Positions 8,171 to 17,699 of a stretch of 64,000 bases of DNA are shown piece after piece. Below the pieces are notes generated by a model. The model was not told the DNA's origin. It was given only the letters and a program-made list of their open reading frames with translations, and made no database searches. Numbering within the stretch: position 1 is the stretch's first letter; every line of letters starts with the position of its first letter. The position numbers and the translations under genes are program-made. This DNA is from Arenibacter echinorum (GTDB lineage Bacteria > Bacteroidota > Bacteroidia > Flavobacteriales > Flavobacteriaceae): assembly GCF_003259375.1 (NCBI RefSeq), contig NZ_QLLN01000003.1:362955-426954 (forward strand), in the 5' to 3' direction.

Positions 8171-10600
8171 CTAGTTTTCTATTTCTTGAATTACTTTTAA
8201 TGTTTTTAACATGGAATCGGGGGTTACCGAAATGGTATCTATACCTTCCTCTATCAGGAATTGCGAGAAATCTGGAAAATCCGATGGTCCCTGACCACAA
8301 ATTCCCACTTTGGTCTTATGTTTTTTGGCCGAGGATATCAAGGATTTGATCATACTTTTTACAGCACAATTACGCTCGTCGTACAAATGGGCCACCAAGC
8401 TGGAGTCCCTATCCAGACCCAGGACCAATTGGGTAAGATCATTGGAGCCAATGGAAAAACCATCTATCATTGGGGCGAACTCCTCAGCTAATATTACATT
8501 GGAAGGCAATTCTGCCATCAAATAAATTTCCAGTCCCCTTTCACCTCTCTTAAGCCCATTTTCTTCCATGATCTTCAGTACTTTGATCAATTCCTGTGGG
8601 GTCCTACAAAATGGGATCATGATGGTAATATTTTCCAGACCGAATTCGTCCCTTACTTTTTTAAGGGCCTTACATTCCATTACAAAAGCTTCCTTAAAGG
8701 TTTCCGAATAATAACGAGAAGCTCCCCTCCATCCGATCATCGGGTTTTCCTCCTTGGGCTCAAAATGGTTCCCTCCCAACAGGTTGAAATACTCATTGGT
8801 CTTGAAGTCGGATAACCTGGTAATCACCCGATTGGGATAAAAGGCTGCCCCGATCTTGCCGATGCCCTGTGCCAGTTTATTGATAAAGAAAGCCTCCTCC
8901 GATTCATATCCCTTGATCAATTCGGCTATGGAAGCCGAAAGGGCCGGATCGTTCAAGGTCTTGTGCTTCAACAAGGCCAAGGGGTGTACTTTTATGTAAT
9001 TGTTGATGATAAATTCTTCCCGTGCCAGACCAACTCCGGCATTTGGAATTTTCCTATATTGAAATGCCAGTTCCGGAGAACCGATATTCATTAGGACGGG
9101 GGTTCTGGTCTTCGGAAATTCCGTGTATGCGGTTTCGTGGAGCTTGTATTTTATTTTTCCCTGGTACACCTTTCCAACATTGCCCTCTGCGCAGGACACG
9201 GTAATGTCCTGTCCATTTTCCAATAGGGTAGTGGCATTGGCAGCGCCCACTATGGCAGGGACGCCAATTTCACGCGCCACAATAGCGGCATGGCAGGTTC
9301 TTCCCCCTTTTTCGGTAATAATGGCCGAGGCCTTCTTCATTAAAGGTTCCCAATCCGGATCGGTCATTTCGGTCACCAGAACATCGCCCTCCTTAAAATC
9401 TATCTCATCGGCACTGCCATCCCTTCCATCCAAGGTAAAGATCCGATATACCTTGCCGTTACCGATCTTGTCGCCTACGGCAACCCCTTCCAGAAGAAGT
9501 TTGTCCGCCAAGTGCTCCGCGTCCTCAATTTCATATTCCTTTATACTCTCTGTCTGTTCCTGGGAATGGATCGTCTCCGGACGGGCCTGAACAATATACA
9601 GTTCATTGGAAAGTCCGTCTATGGCCCATTCTATATCCATGGGGCACCAGGACCCCCGGACAGAGCTGTAGTAGTTTTCTATTTTTTGTACCCATTGCGC
9701 CAATTGTATGATCTGTGGATCCTTTAAGCAAAAAGTATCTTGGATCTTTTGATCTACAGGTACCTGTTTTACCGTTTCAAAGGGTTTATTGCCATACACC
9801 ATTTTATGTGTCTTCTTGCCGAGTTTTTTATCTATAATGGCATTGAACCCCTGTTCCAAGGTGGGTTTGAACACTATGAACTCATCCGGGGAAATTTCCC
9901 CTCCCACAACGAGCTCTCCCAATCCATAGGCACCATTGATCAGCACCACATCCTTAAAACCGCTTTCCGTATCCAATGAAAAAGCAACTCCGGAAGAGCC
10001 CAGATCGGAGCGTACCATTTTTTGTACACAGACCGATAGTTTAATGATAAAATGGTCAAAGTTCCTTGAGGAACGGTATGAGATGGCCCTGTCCGTATAC
10101 AAGGAGGCAAAACAGCTCCTTATAGCCGTCAAGAGCATTTCCCCTCCACGAATATTCAAATAAGTGGATTGCTGTCCCGCAAAGGAAGCGTCCGGCAGAT
10201 CCTCTGCCGTTGCGGAAGAACGTACCGCAACATCGGTGGCGTCCTGACCGTACTCTTCGGATAGGACATAATAATATTCCAATATGGCCTTTTCAACGGA
10301 TACGGGAAATTTTCCGTTGGAAATAAGTTTCCGGATATTGGAACCGGTTTTGCGCAGTTGGATAATGTCGGTCGTGTCCAATCCTTCCAAGGCCGCACTG
10401 ATCTTTTCCTTTAAATGGTTTTCCTCAATAAACGCATCATAGGCGTCCACGGTAACGGCAAAACCATTGGGCACTTTGATGTTCTGGGAAGTAAGGTTCT
10501 GGATCATTTCGCCGAGTGAGGCATTCTTGCCCCCAACTCTCGGTAGATCATCCATTCCAACTTCACTTAATTTTTGGATGTACTCTTTTTTATTTTTCAT
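8171..10600 (-). CDS. ppsA: Phosphoenolpyruvate synthase
   Basis: 809 residues from the ATG at 10600. A TTG-started extension to 10651 adds 17 residues and is not expected. The three domains are in order: the ATP-grasp-like N-terminal nucleotide domain (RVGGKNASLGEM at 21-32, AVRSSATAEDLPDASFAGQ further on), the swivelling phosphohistidine domain with His437 in GGRTCHAAIVAREIGVPAIVG split at GGRTCH, and the PEP/pyruvate TIM barrel with SIGSNDLTQL and the acid/base Cys768 in GICGQGPSD. It converts pyruvate + ATP + water to PEP + AMP + phosphate, the entry to gluconeogenesis when cells grow on amino acids or acetate. No ppsR-type regulatory kinase is adjacent; a 51-residue protein follows 3 bases downstream. 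Confidence 0.96.
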   Translation of the reverse strand: MKNKKEYIQKLSEVGMDDLPRVGGKNASLGEMIQNLTSQNIKVPNGFAVTVDAYDAFIEENHLKEKISAALEGLDTTDIIQLRKTGSNIRKLISNGKFPVSVEKAILEYYYVLSEEYGQDATDVAVRSSATAEDLPDASFAGQQSTYLNIRGGEMLLTAIRSCFASLYTDRAISYRSSRNFDHFIIKLSVCVQKMVRSDLGSSGVAFSLDTESGFKDVVLINGAYGLGELVVGGEISPDEFIVFKPTLEQGFNAIIDKKLGKKTHKMVYGNKPFETVKQVPVDQKIQDTFCLKDPQIIQLAQWVQKIENYYSSVRGSWCPMDIEWAIDGLSNELYIVQARPETIHSQEQTESIKEYEIEDAEHLADKLLLEGVAVGDKIGNGKVYRIFTLDGRDGSADEIDFKEGDVLVTEMTDPDWEPLMKKASAIITEKGGRTCHAAIVAREIGVPAIVGAANATTLLENGQDITVSCAEGNVGKVYQGKIKYKLHETAYTEFPKTRTPVLMNIGSPELAFQYRKIPNAGVGLAREEFIINNYIKVHPLALLKHKTLNDPALSASIAELIKGYESEEAFFINKLAQGIGKIGAAFYPNRVITRLSDFKTNEYFNLLGGNHFEPKEENPMIGWRGASRYYSETFKEAFVMECKALKKVRDEFGLENITIMIPFCRTPQELIKVLKIMEENGLKRGERGLEIYLMAELPSNVILAEEFAPMIDGFSIGSNDLTQLVLGLDRDSSLVAHLYDERNCAVKSMIKSLISSAKKHKTKVGICGQGPSDFPDFSQFLIEEGIDTISVTPDSMLKTLKVIQEIEN

Positions 10601-11415
10601 GACACTATGCTGGTTAGTGATTTTTACGCAATCGTTTTCGTAGATTGGCAAAAAAAATTATTACACTACAAAATTTCATCAATTATCCCATGTGTACAAC
10701 CAATATTAATTCAATTTATAATACTTTTTATGCCTTAATATAGTATTTTTATGTGTTGTTGAAATTTTAGTACCAACATGTGTTTTTGATGTAAGCTTTT
10801 TTTGACCCAAGCACAAATCAACAAGTTCTAAAATAATTAGGTTTTTTTAGGAAATAAAATTAGTAGGGTTACAGCCTTTAAAGAGTGATAATCATAAATC
10901 AAAAGCTTTTAAGAATTATTAATCTCTTAACCATACATTTAGATTTTCCCAAAATATATGGATGAAAAATATAGTTGCTACACTAAGGAAGCATATTATA
11001 ATTTAACCATACCACACCATTATCAATAGAGCAGTAATAATTAGTACGGAAGCAGAATTCCGAAATAACCAGTGTTAAGGATAAGTTGATACTATAATAT
11101 GAATACCTTCTAAAAGCAAAATGGATTATATACCCCTTTCAAAATTCACAATATATGTCCCTGAAAGATTTTAAAATAATTTCTTTAGACCTAGGTAATT
11201 AAGGCTATCATGGGCCGAATTGGTATTTTATCACATATTTTCTGAAAACGAAAAATTATCGATAATAAATACAATTCCTACTGCCACTTGGGCAAAAGAA
11301 GATTTTGAAATTGTGCATGGACACTCAATGGCAAGCTTTGCCACATTCAAAGGAAATGCCCGATAACCACGAAAAATACAGCCTAATAGAGGGGGGTAAA
11401 TGATAGGTGCAATCG
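10601..11415. other. Long AT-rich intergenic region
   Basis: About 815 bases between two minus-strand genes. I find no convincing gene, tRNA or hairpin terminator. A plus-strand frame without an ATG runs from about 11201 to 11369 (ends DFEIVHGHSMASFATFKGNAR) and is probably chance. The PPS promoter should lie at the left end, but no clean Bacteroidota promoter match is visible. The length is unusual for this otherwise compact window. Confidence 0.5.
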
Positions 11416-12108
11416 CTAAACGTTGGAAAGCGCCTCCATCAATTCGTTTTTCTTGTTTCTGCTCAACGGTACCTGTCTTCCTTCTACTTCAATATTTTTA
11501 CTATTGAACTTTTCTACTTTTTCCAGATTCACGATATAGGATTTGTGTATCCTTAAGAATTTATCCTCGGGCAACTGTTTTTCAAAAGATTTCATGGTAG
11601 AAAGAATAACGATATTACCTTCATTCGTCACCACTTTAATATAGTCGCCAAGAGCTTCTACCCATTTTATGTCATTTAAAACAACTTTACGCTTTTTTAG
11701 ATTGCTTTTTACGAAGATATACTCTTCTTCCGCGGTAAGGTTCTGGGATTGCTCATGTCTGGACACGGCTCTTTTTATGGAAGCTTCAAAACGGGCCGAG
11801 GAAATAGGCTTATATAGGTAATCGGTTACATCATAATCAAATGCTTTTAGGGCATAATCGGGTTTACCGGTAATCAAAATTACCTGCGGTGGATTTTCCA
11901 AGGATTCCAAAAGATCAAAGCCATTTATTATTGGCATTTCCACATCAAGAAAAATAAGATCAATGTCATTATTTTTGATCCCGTTATTGGCTTCAATGGC
12001 ATTGCTGTATTGGGCTACCAATGCCAGGTTCGGATGTTTGTTCACTAATTGGGCTACGGCCATGCGCTGCATAGACGAATCGTCTACAATAATGCTTCTT
12101 AATTTCAT
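11416..12108 (-). CDS. LytTR-type response regulator
   Basis: 230 residues. The receiver domain (1-120) has the acidic pair Asp9-Asp10, phospho-acceptor Asp55 in LIFLDVEMP, and the conserved Lys in YLYKPIS. The C-terminal LytTR DNA-binding domain (about 130-228) has KVVLNDIKWVEALGDYIKVV, MKSFEKQLPEDKFLRIHKSYIVN and PLSRNKK. This is the AlgR/AgrA/LytR class. In Bacteroidota the partner is usually a membrane histidine kinase of the LytS/YehU type encoded beside it, but none is adjacent here, so it is an orphan within the window. Targets are unknown. Confidence 0.93.
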   Translation of the reverse strand: MKLRSIIVDDSSMQRMAVAQLVNKHPNLALVAQYSNAIEANNGIKNNDIDLIFLDVEMPIINGFDLLESLENPPQVILITGKPDYALKAFDYDVTDYLYKPISSARFEASIKRAVSRHEQSQNLTAEEEYIFVKSNLKKRKVVLNDIKWVEALGDYIKVVTNEGNIVILSTMKSFEKQLPEDKFLRIHKSYIVNLEKVEKFNSKNIEVEGRQVPLSRNKKNELMEALSNV

Positions 12109-12482
12109 AATGTGTGTCTCGTGGGTTTAAATCGAGTTGAAAATACTCAAATAGCCTTCCAAACCCTCAAAAATGATGTGAACACCACTTTAGATGTTGT
12201 GTAAATGGTGATATTTGTGGTCTAGGCATTTGGTTCAATTTGCTACATATAAAACGGCCAATTCAGATTCAGGTGCGTATTGGCCAAAAACCTTTGGGGT
12301 TCTTATACCAATTTGTTCAATAAGGATTTATGAACTAGAAAACATAGGTTAACATCGCCCTTAAACAGTCGCAGAAGGGTAGCAGGGGCTCATAATCTCT
12401 ATGAAGACGTGCAACCAGTCCAATTAATATGTATTGGCCATAGGTTGGGATTAAAAAACAGTTGAAAGTAAAACTTAGTCTT
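12109..12482. other. Divergent intergenic region, LytTR regulator / YceI gene
   Basis: 374 bases separating the minus-strand response regulator from the plus-strand YceI gene. It should contain both promoters. I cannot point to a clear TTG-N19-TAnnTTTG pair, nor to LytTR direct repeats. No gene or RNA structure is seen. Confidence 0.4.
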
Positions 12483-13076
12483 ATGAAGAAATTTATGAAA
12501 GTTGAAAGTGAAGGGATTTTTTTTCAATACAAAAACCTGATTTATCAAGTATCTATCCTACTACTTTTCTTGAGTAACAATACCTCCAATGCACAGGTAT
12601 ACTCCACCACAGATGGTCTCGCCAATTTCCAGGCAAAAATGCCCCTTAACACCTATATGGGCAAGTCGGACCAATTACAGGGTAGCATCAATTTCGAAAC
12701 TGGAAAAGTTGCATTTAAGCTGCCTGTAAAATCCATTAAGACAGATAAGGACAAACGTGATGAACACATGTACGAGCTGCTGGAGGCGGAAAAAAATCCC
12801 AATGTACTTTTTGATGGGAAACTAATCGATGAATTTAACTTTGATAAAAAGGGTAATCAGACGGTCAAGGTCAGGGGCGATTTCACCCTAGCCGGAACTA
12901 CTAGACAAATAACCGTTCCTTTAGAATTAGTACTTGTTTCTGAAGGTACAATTCAATTAAAAGCTTCCTGGTCATTGTTAATTACCGACTATGGTTTAGA
13001 GCGCCCAAGCATAGTCTTTATACAAGTTAATGACGAACATGACTTAAGTGTGGATGCTGTTCTAAAGGAAAAGTAA
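12483..13076 (+). CDS. YceI family exported protein
   Basis: 197 residues from the ATG at 12483; a TTG-led extension to 12462 is less likely. A hydrophobic signal sequence (about residues 20-38, QVSILLLFLSNNTSNAQ) precedes the mature chain. The YceI lipocalin-like barrel follows: FQAKMPLNTYMGKSDQLQGS, INFETGKVAFKLPVKS, then MYELLEAEKNPNVLFDGK and VKVRGDFTLAGTTRQITVPL. YceI proteins bind long isoprenoids or amphiphiles in the periplasm. The conserved D/E-H-M...L...K-(Y/H)P segment appears here as DEHMYELLEAEKNP. No functional partner is adjacent, so its physiological role stays open. Confidence 0.87.
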   Translation: MKKFMKVESEGIFFQYKNLIYQVSILLLFLSNNTSNAQVYSTTDGLANFQAKMPLNTYMGKSDQLQGSINFETGKVAFKLPVKSIKTDKDKRDEHMYELLEAEKNPNVLFDGKLIDEFNFDKKGNQTVKVRGDFTLAGTTRQITVPLELVLVSEGTIQLKASWSLLITDYGLERPSIVFIQVNDEHDLSVDAVLKEK

Positions 13077-13104
13077 AATTCATATATATGAACCAAACAA
13101 TGGC

Positions 13105-13347
13105 CTAAAATAGCTGGAATAATTTCAGTCCGTTTGCTTTAAGGGACTTTTCAATTATGGGATTACTCAAAGATTCATGGAGTGCATCCCAGTTATTGTG
13201 AATTAATTCCAAAACTATAGGCAAAATATTAATTATCTTTACAGTTACTTCCTCCACAGCATATCCTGAACCTAATTTGGGCCATAAGATATAGGTCCAT
13301 TTTAGGAAATTGCAAGCATTAGGTTTATTAGTATGTACAATATCCTT
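13105..13347 (-). pseudogene. Possible remnant of an unidentified gene
   Basis: The minus strand is open for 80 codons between a TAA at 13348-13350 and a TAG at 13105-13107. The translation looks protein-like (FLKWTYILWPKLGSGYAVEE, NILPIVLELIHNNWDALHES, LSNPIIEKSLKANGLKLFQL) but has no ATG or other plausible start. It may be the surviving C-terminal end of a lost gene, or chance. It fills most of the space between the YceI and AraC genes, which otherwise shows no feature. Confidence 0.28.
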
Positions 13348-13390
13348 TTAAAGTATTTATTATTCTTTGTCATAGCATGGAAGTAATCAT

Positions 13391-14203
13391 ATGCCATTAC
13401 TAGCATCAAGACAAAAAACCTCAATAGACGGTATAGCCATGAAGTTCGATATATATTCACCGATGGATATTTTAAAACCCTTTATCCTACGTTACGTAAT
13501 ATCAGAAAATGATTTGCCAAGCGCATATAAAGTTTTTCCGTCTACTGGTTTAGTCGTCGGATTTCAATATAAAGGACTTCTTTCAACGCTAAAGGAAAAT
13601 GTGGAAAACAAACTCCGTAGCGCGGGAATAACGGGAATTTCGGATAGCTATAAAACCTTTAAGAATTCCGCGGATATAGGAACAGTTTTGGTGTATTTCA
13701 CCGAATTTGGATTTTGTCATTTTAATTCACATCCGGCAAACGAATTGTTCAACTTAAGCCTTCCGCTCGAGGATGTTTTTGATAAGAACAAGACAATGGA
13801 AGTTATGGAAAAATTGGTCCTTGCTACAACGGATATACAACGTGTCCAAATCGTTGAGGAATTTTTGTTATCCCAACTGAAGGACATTAAAAGAGACCTA
13901 CTTATAGAAGAAGCGGTCAAAATTATTTACCAGAGTAAAGGAATAATCAGAATAAAGGACTTAAACCAAAGACTATTTATTAGTCAAAGCCCATTTGAAA
14001 AACGTTTCAGAAAAGTAGTTGGAACGACACCAAAAAAATTTACTTCCATAGTGCGTTTCAATACTGTACTTGAAAGTCTTGAAAAAACCGAATCGCTTAC
14101 TAAAATCTGTTATGAAAATAATTTTTTTGATCAAGCCCATTTCATCAAAAATTTTAAGCAATTTACTGGGGATACTCCTGTAAACTTTAAGCGATTCTTG
14201 TAG
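13391..14203 (+). CDS. AraC family transcriptional regulator
   Basis: 270 residues from ATG 13391; the internal ATG at 13439 (MKFDIYSP) is an equally possible start. The N-terminal about 150 residues form a ligand-sensing domain of the kind found in many Bacteroidota AraC proteins (PFILRYVISENDLPSAYKVF, PSTGLVVGFQYKG). The C-terminal about 100 residues are the two HTH motifs (IKDLNQRLFISQSPFEKRFR, KVVGTTPKKFTSIVRFNTVL, then FFDQAHFIKNFKQFTGDTPV). It is followed at 65 bases by a DUF1398 gene on the same strand, which may be its target or co-transcribed partner. The inducer is unknown. Confidence 0.9.
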   Translation: MPLLASRQKTSIDGIAMKFDIYSPMDILKPFILRYVISENDLPSAYKVFPSTGLVVGFQYKGLLSTLKENVENKLRSAGITGISDSYKTFKNSADIGTVLVYFTEFGFCHFNSHPANELFNLSLPLEDVFDKNKTMEVMEKLVLATTDIQRVQIVEEFLLSQLKDIKRDLLIEEAVKIIYQSKGIIRIKDLNQRLFISQSPFEKRFRKVVGTTPKKFTSIVRFNTVLESLEKTESLTKICYENNFFDQAHFIKNFKQFTGDTPVNFKRFL

Positions 14204-14268
14204 ATAAACGATTTTTTACAATTACATTGATTTTGGTCGTTGCACCTTTGAACTGTAATCTTAATTTA

Positions 14269-14682
14269 ATGACAATGAGAAATCAACAACTTCTTTTTAC
14301 AGGAGATCAAATTAGTGGAGCACATAGCAAAGTAAAATCGGGTGCAGACTTTCCTGCATACATTCAGGATCTAAAAGAATTAGGGGTTACCCATTATGAA
14401 ACATTTGTGCATGACGGACATACGGATTATTTTGGCTACAATGGCCACAAAATAACATCTGCCCCTAAGTACTCAAACTTACCCATTACAGAAACATCAA
14501 ATAAAAAGCAATTTCAAACGGACTTAAAACTTCATCAGGAAGGTAAAACAGATTATCCAACTTTTTGCAAAGACTGTGCAGAATCGGGTATTAAAAAATG
14601 GGCTGTCCATATAACCAAAATGACCTGTACATATTACGATAAAGCAGGTAATAGAATATTGGTAGAGCAAATTCCGAAATAA
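14269..14682 (+). CDS. DUF1398 (YbcV-like) protein
   Basis: 137 residues from the ATG at 14269. A second ATG two codons on (14275) and a TTG at 14227 are alternatives. The sequence carries the DUF1398 pattern: SGADFPAYIQDLKELGVTHY, ETFVHDGHTDYFGYNGH, then KTDYPTFCKDCAESGIKKW and VDITKMTCTYYD-type ending (here VHITKMTCTYYDKAG). This family, including E. coli YbcV, has no established biochemical role. It follows the AraC regulator closely and is closed by a strong terminator hairpin at 14711-14745. Confidence 0.82.
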   Translation: MTMRNQQLLFTGDQISGAHSKVKSGADFPAYIQDLKELGVTHYETFVHDGHTDYFGYNGHKITSAPKYSNLPITETSNKKQFQTDLKLHQEGKTDYPTFCKDCAESGIKKWAVHITKMTCTYYDKAGNRILVEQIPK

Positions 14683-14710
14683 AACCGGTAACAACATTTT
14701 ATAAAAATAA

Positions 14711-14745
14711 AAGCGGCTTTGGTACTTTTTCAAAGTCGCTTTTTT
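14711..14745 (+). terminator. Rho-independent terminator after the DUF1398 gene
   Basis: AAGCGGCTTTG (14711-14721) pairs with CAAAGTCGCTT (14731-14741) with one G-U pair and a 9-base loop, followed by a T run. Confidence 0.8.
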
Positions 14746-14868
14746 ATATTTACGGGCAGTCCCTAATGGTAAGGAAACAATATAAAATTTGTAACCAATC
14801 TTTTACACTCCTTGGCATCAAGGATGACCAAAACACTGTTAACCTTTATAGAAAGAGAATTAGATACT

Positions 14869-16359
14869 ATGAAAAATGTTACTTTTTTAATTGTCGGATT
14901 ATTGCTTTGAACTCTTACAGTAAATGCGCAGGATAGAAATATTGCTGTGGACACCACTGTAATAACTGCCCACACCGCAACAATTAATGGCGCTAAAATA
15001 GCATATACTGCAACAACAGGGATGCAGCCCGTTTGGGATGAATCAGGAAAACCAATCGCTACGCTTTTCTATACTTATTACAAAAAAACGACCAGCGAAA
15101 ACCTTGATCGCCGTCCTTTATTAATTTCATTCAATGGAGGGCCCGGTTCAGCTTCTGTTTGGATGCATATTGCCTACACTGGTCCAAAAGTGTTGAATAT
15201 CGATGACGAAGGATACCCCGTTCAACCTTACGGGGTTCGTGAAAACCCCTATTCCATTTTGGATGTTGCGGACATAGTCTATGTAAATCCAGTAAACACC
15301 GGGTATTCCAGAACAATTCCAATTAGCGGGGATGAAGTAAAAAGAGATAAGTTTTTTGGGATAAATGCAGATATAAAATATTTGGCCGAATGGTTGAACA
15401 CTTTCATTACCCGAAATGAACGATGGACTTCCCCTAAATATCTTATAGGAGAAAGTTATGGTGGTACCAGAGTAGCCGGACTGGCATTGGAATTACAGGA
15501 AAAACAATGGATGTATCTCAACGGTGTAATAATGGTTTCTCCTGCAGATTATAAGGTATTTAAATCTGACAGCCCAATTTCATCATCTTTTAATCTGCCG
15601 TATTTTACAGCGGCCGCATGGTACCATAAAGCTCTTCCGGTTGCCCTACAACAAAAGGACCTATTGGATATATTGCCCGAAGCCGAAGAATTTACTTTAA
15701 ACACCTTAATGCCAGCATTGGCCAGGGGAGGTTCTCTACCTATAGCCGAAAAACAAAAAATAGCGACAAAGATGGCCTACTACTCAGGTCTTTCTGAAAA
15801 ATCCATATTGCAGCACAATCTAGATGTACCAACAAATTTTTTCTGGAAAGAATTGTTACGGGATAAAACTGGCAACACTATTGGTAGATTGGACTCGCGC
15901 TATTTAGGTCTGGATAGGGCAGAGGCTGGCACAGAGCCCGATTACAATGCGGAACTTACCTCATGGTTGCACTCCTTTACACCGGCCATCAATTTTTACA
16001 TTCGGGAGAACTTAAAATTCAAAACCGACATAAAATACAATATGTTTGGACCTCTACACCCTAGGGACGATAAAAACAATAATACCAGGGAGAACTTAAG
16101 AAAAGCAATGGCCGTTAACCCATATCTCAATGTGCTGTTTCAGACAGGTTATTTTGACGGTGCTACCACATATTTCACCTCCAAATATACCATGTGGCAA
16201 ATAGACCCAAGCGGAAAAATGAAAGATCGTTTAAGTTTTAAAGGGTATAGAAGTGGACATATGATGTATTTACGTAAGGCAGATCTAAAAACCGCGAATG
16301 ATGATATAAGGGAGTTTATCAAAAAAAGTTTGCCAAATGGGCAATCAGCTAAATATTAA
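14869..16359 (+). pseudogene. S10 serine carboxypeptidase-like gene with a stop codon inside its signal peptide
   Basis: The frame starts at ATG 14869 with a signal peptide (MKNVTFLIVGLLL), hits TGA at 14908-14910, and continues in the same frame (TLTVNAQ) into an intact mature domain. Without the TGA the product would be a normal exported protein of 495-496 residues. The mature region has SFNGGPGSASVWMH, the nucleophile Ser in GESYGG (residue 196 counted from the ATG), an Asp in FQTGYFDGATTY and a His in GYRSGHMMY, the S10 triad order. After the TGA no ATG is available for about 100 bases, only a GTG at 14947, which would give a cytoplasmic, signal-less protein. The gene is therefore probably inactivated recently, or translated by readthrough, or affected by a sequencing error. 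Confidence 0.8.
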
Positions 16360-16647
16360 TTGCTTTTTTTTGGATAGAAACTATTTTAGGACATGCACAT
16401 TTCCTATATGGACAATCTAATTTTACACACCCGTTAAACACCAAGGCCAGCTAAGGTATAGTGGTCTTTTGTCGGCTTATATAGTAATCGGCAATGGCAA
16501 CATGCAAAAGTTTATATACTTGTGTGCTTCCTTAGCCTATAATGGCTTACCTTTTTTTGATATTGATTTCCCGAAGCCCAGATGCAATTGACTTAGGTCA
16601 TTGTACAGGCTATTCTTTTTATCCAACTTTAGTAAAAAAGTAATCTT

Positions 16648-17286
16648 ATGGGAACAATAGAAACATTTGATACCCACGTATCGGAATATGAGCAATGGTA
16701 TAAAGACCATCCAGAAGTATATGAGTCCGAAATTTTAGCATTGAAGGAACAATTTCAAAAATTACCACAAAATCTTCATGGTATAGAAATAGGTATTGGC
16801 ACTGGAAGGTTTGCGGAACCCCTAGGCATTAAGGAAGGTATTGAACCTTCCAAGGAAATGGCCAAATTGGCCATAAAAAGAGGAATCGAGATTATGGATG
16901 GTACTGCAGAACGATTACCGTATGGTGATATGACCTTCGATTTTGTCCTGTTCGTTACTATATGTTTTTTAAAAGATGTGAAAAGAGCCTTTCGCCAGGC
17001 ACACAGGGTTCTAAAACCAAATGGTGCAGTAATTATAGGCTTTTTGGATAAAGATGGATCGGTAGCCAAGGAATACGAACAAAAAAGGAACCGAAGCTAT
17101 TTTTATAAGGACGCCCATTTTTATTCCGTTGATCATATCTCAAAACTGTTGAGCCAGATTGGATTTAAAAATATAGAATACAATCAGACCCTTTTCGGTG
17201 ATTTGGATACCATAAACAAGGTTCAAATACCCAGACCAGGTTTTGGCGAAGGTTCGTTTGTTGTGGCTAAGGCGACCAAAAAGTGA
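16648..17286 (+). CDS. Class I SAM-dependent methyltransferase
   Basis: 212 residues. Motif I is IEIGIGTGRFAEPLG, followed by the acidic ribose-binding position (GIEPSKEMAKLA), TAERLPYGDMTFDFVLFVT as motifs II/III, and RVLKPNGAVIIGFLD as the post-motif, typical of Methyltransf_11 proteins. The substrate cannot be read from the sequence. Its TGA overlaps the GTG start of the archease gene by 4 bases (GTGA), so it is translationally coupled to the archease-rtcB pair. That makes an RNA, tRNA or protein-repair target worth considering, but small-molecule methylation is equally possible. Confidence 0.85.
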   Translation: MGTIETFDTHVSEYEQWYKDHPEVYESEILALKEQFQKLPQNLHGIEIGIGTGRFAEPLGIKEGIEPSKEMAKLAIKRGIEIMDGTAERLPYGDMTFDFVLFVTICFLKDVKRAFRQAHRVLKPNGAVIIGFLDKDGSVAKEYEQKRNRSYFYKDAHFYSVDHISKLLSQIGFKNIEYNQTLFGDLDTINKVQIPRPGFGEGSFVVAKATKK

Positions 17287-17696
17287 AGTTCCAATATTTT
17301 GCCCATACGGCCGACATTCGTATGAAAGTGGAAGGCAATAGTTTTAAGGAACTTATGGTGGCCGGGGTATTGGGTATGGCCAACATATTAAAAGAGGATA
17401 TATGTGATACGGAGGACTCTTTTGATATAAAATCCAATATTGCACTAAAGGCCACAGATCCGACCTGTCTTTTGATCGATTTCTTATCCGAAGTACTGTC
17501 CCACTCCTATTTGGAAAAGTCGATTTATTGCAAAGTGATCTTTATAAAACTTACGGCCACGGATGTCATTGCGGATATTTATGGAAAAAAAACAATAGGT
17601 TTTGATGAAGAAATAAAAGCCGTTACCTACCACGAGGCAGAAGTAGTTAAAACAAGAGGAAATACATGGGAAACATTCATAATTTTTGATATTTGA
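17283..17696 (+). CDS. Archease, RtcB activator
   Basis: 137 residues starting with GTG at 17283 inside the end of the methyltransferase gene. The N-terminus FQYFAHTADIRMKVEGNSF carries the HTAD metal-binding signature of archease, and the body has FKELMVAGVLGMANILK, LLIDFLSEVLSHSY and the closing VKAVTYHEAEV-type strand (EIKAVTYHEAEVVK). Archease accelerates guanylylation and turnover of the RNA ligase RtcB and widens its NTP use. The rtcB gene follows 3 bases downstream, confirming the pairing. Confidence 0.92.
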   Translation: MKFQYFAHTADIRMKVEGNSFKELMVAGVLGMANILKEDICDTEDSFDIKSNIALKATDPTCLLIDFLSEVLSHSYLEKSIYCKVIFIKLTATDVIADIYGKKTIGFDEEIKAVTYHEAEVVKTRGNTWETFIIFDI

Positions 17697-17699
17697 AAA

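Noticed and set aside
8064-8300. 78-codon minus-strand ORF overlapping the PPS end
   Set aside because: It is a shadow frame; the region is explained by PPS and by the 51-codon gene at 8012-8167.
14908-14910. Selenocysteine at the TGA in the S10 gene
   Set aside because: The TGA lies in a hydrophobic signal peptide, not in an active site, no SECIS-like hairpin is evident right after it, and other genes in the window use TGA as stop.
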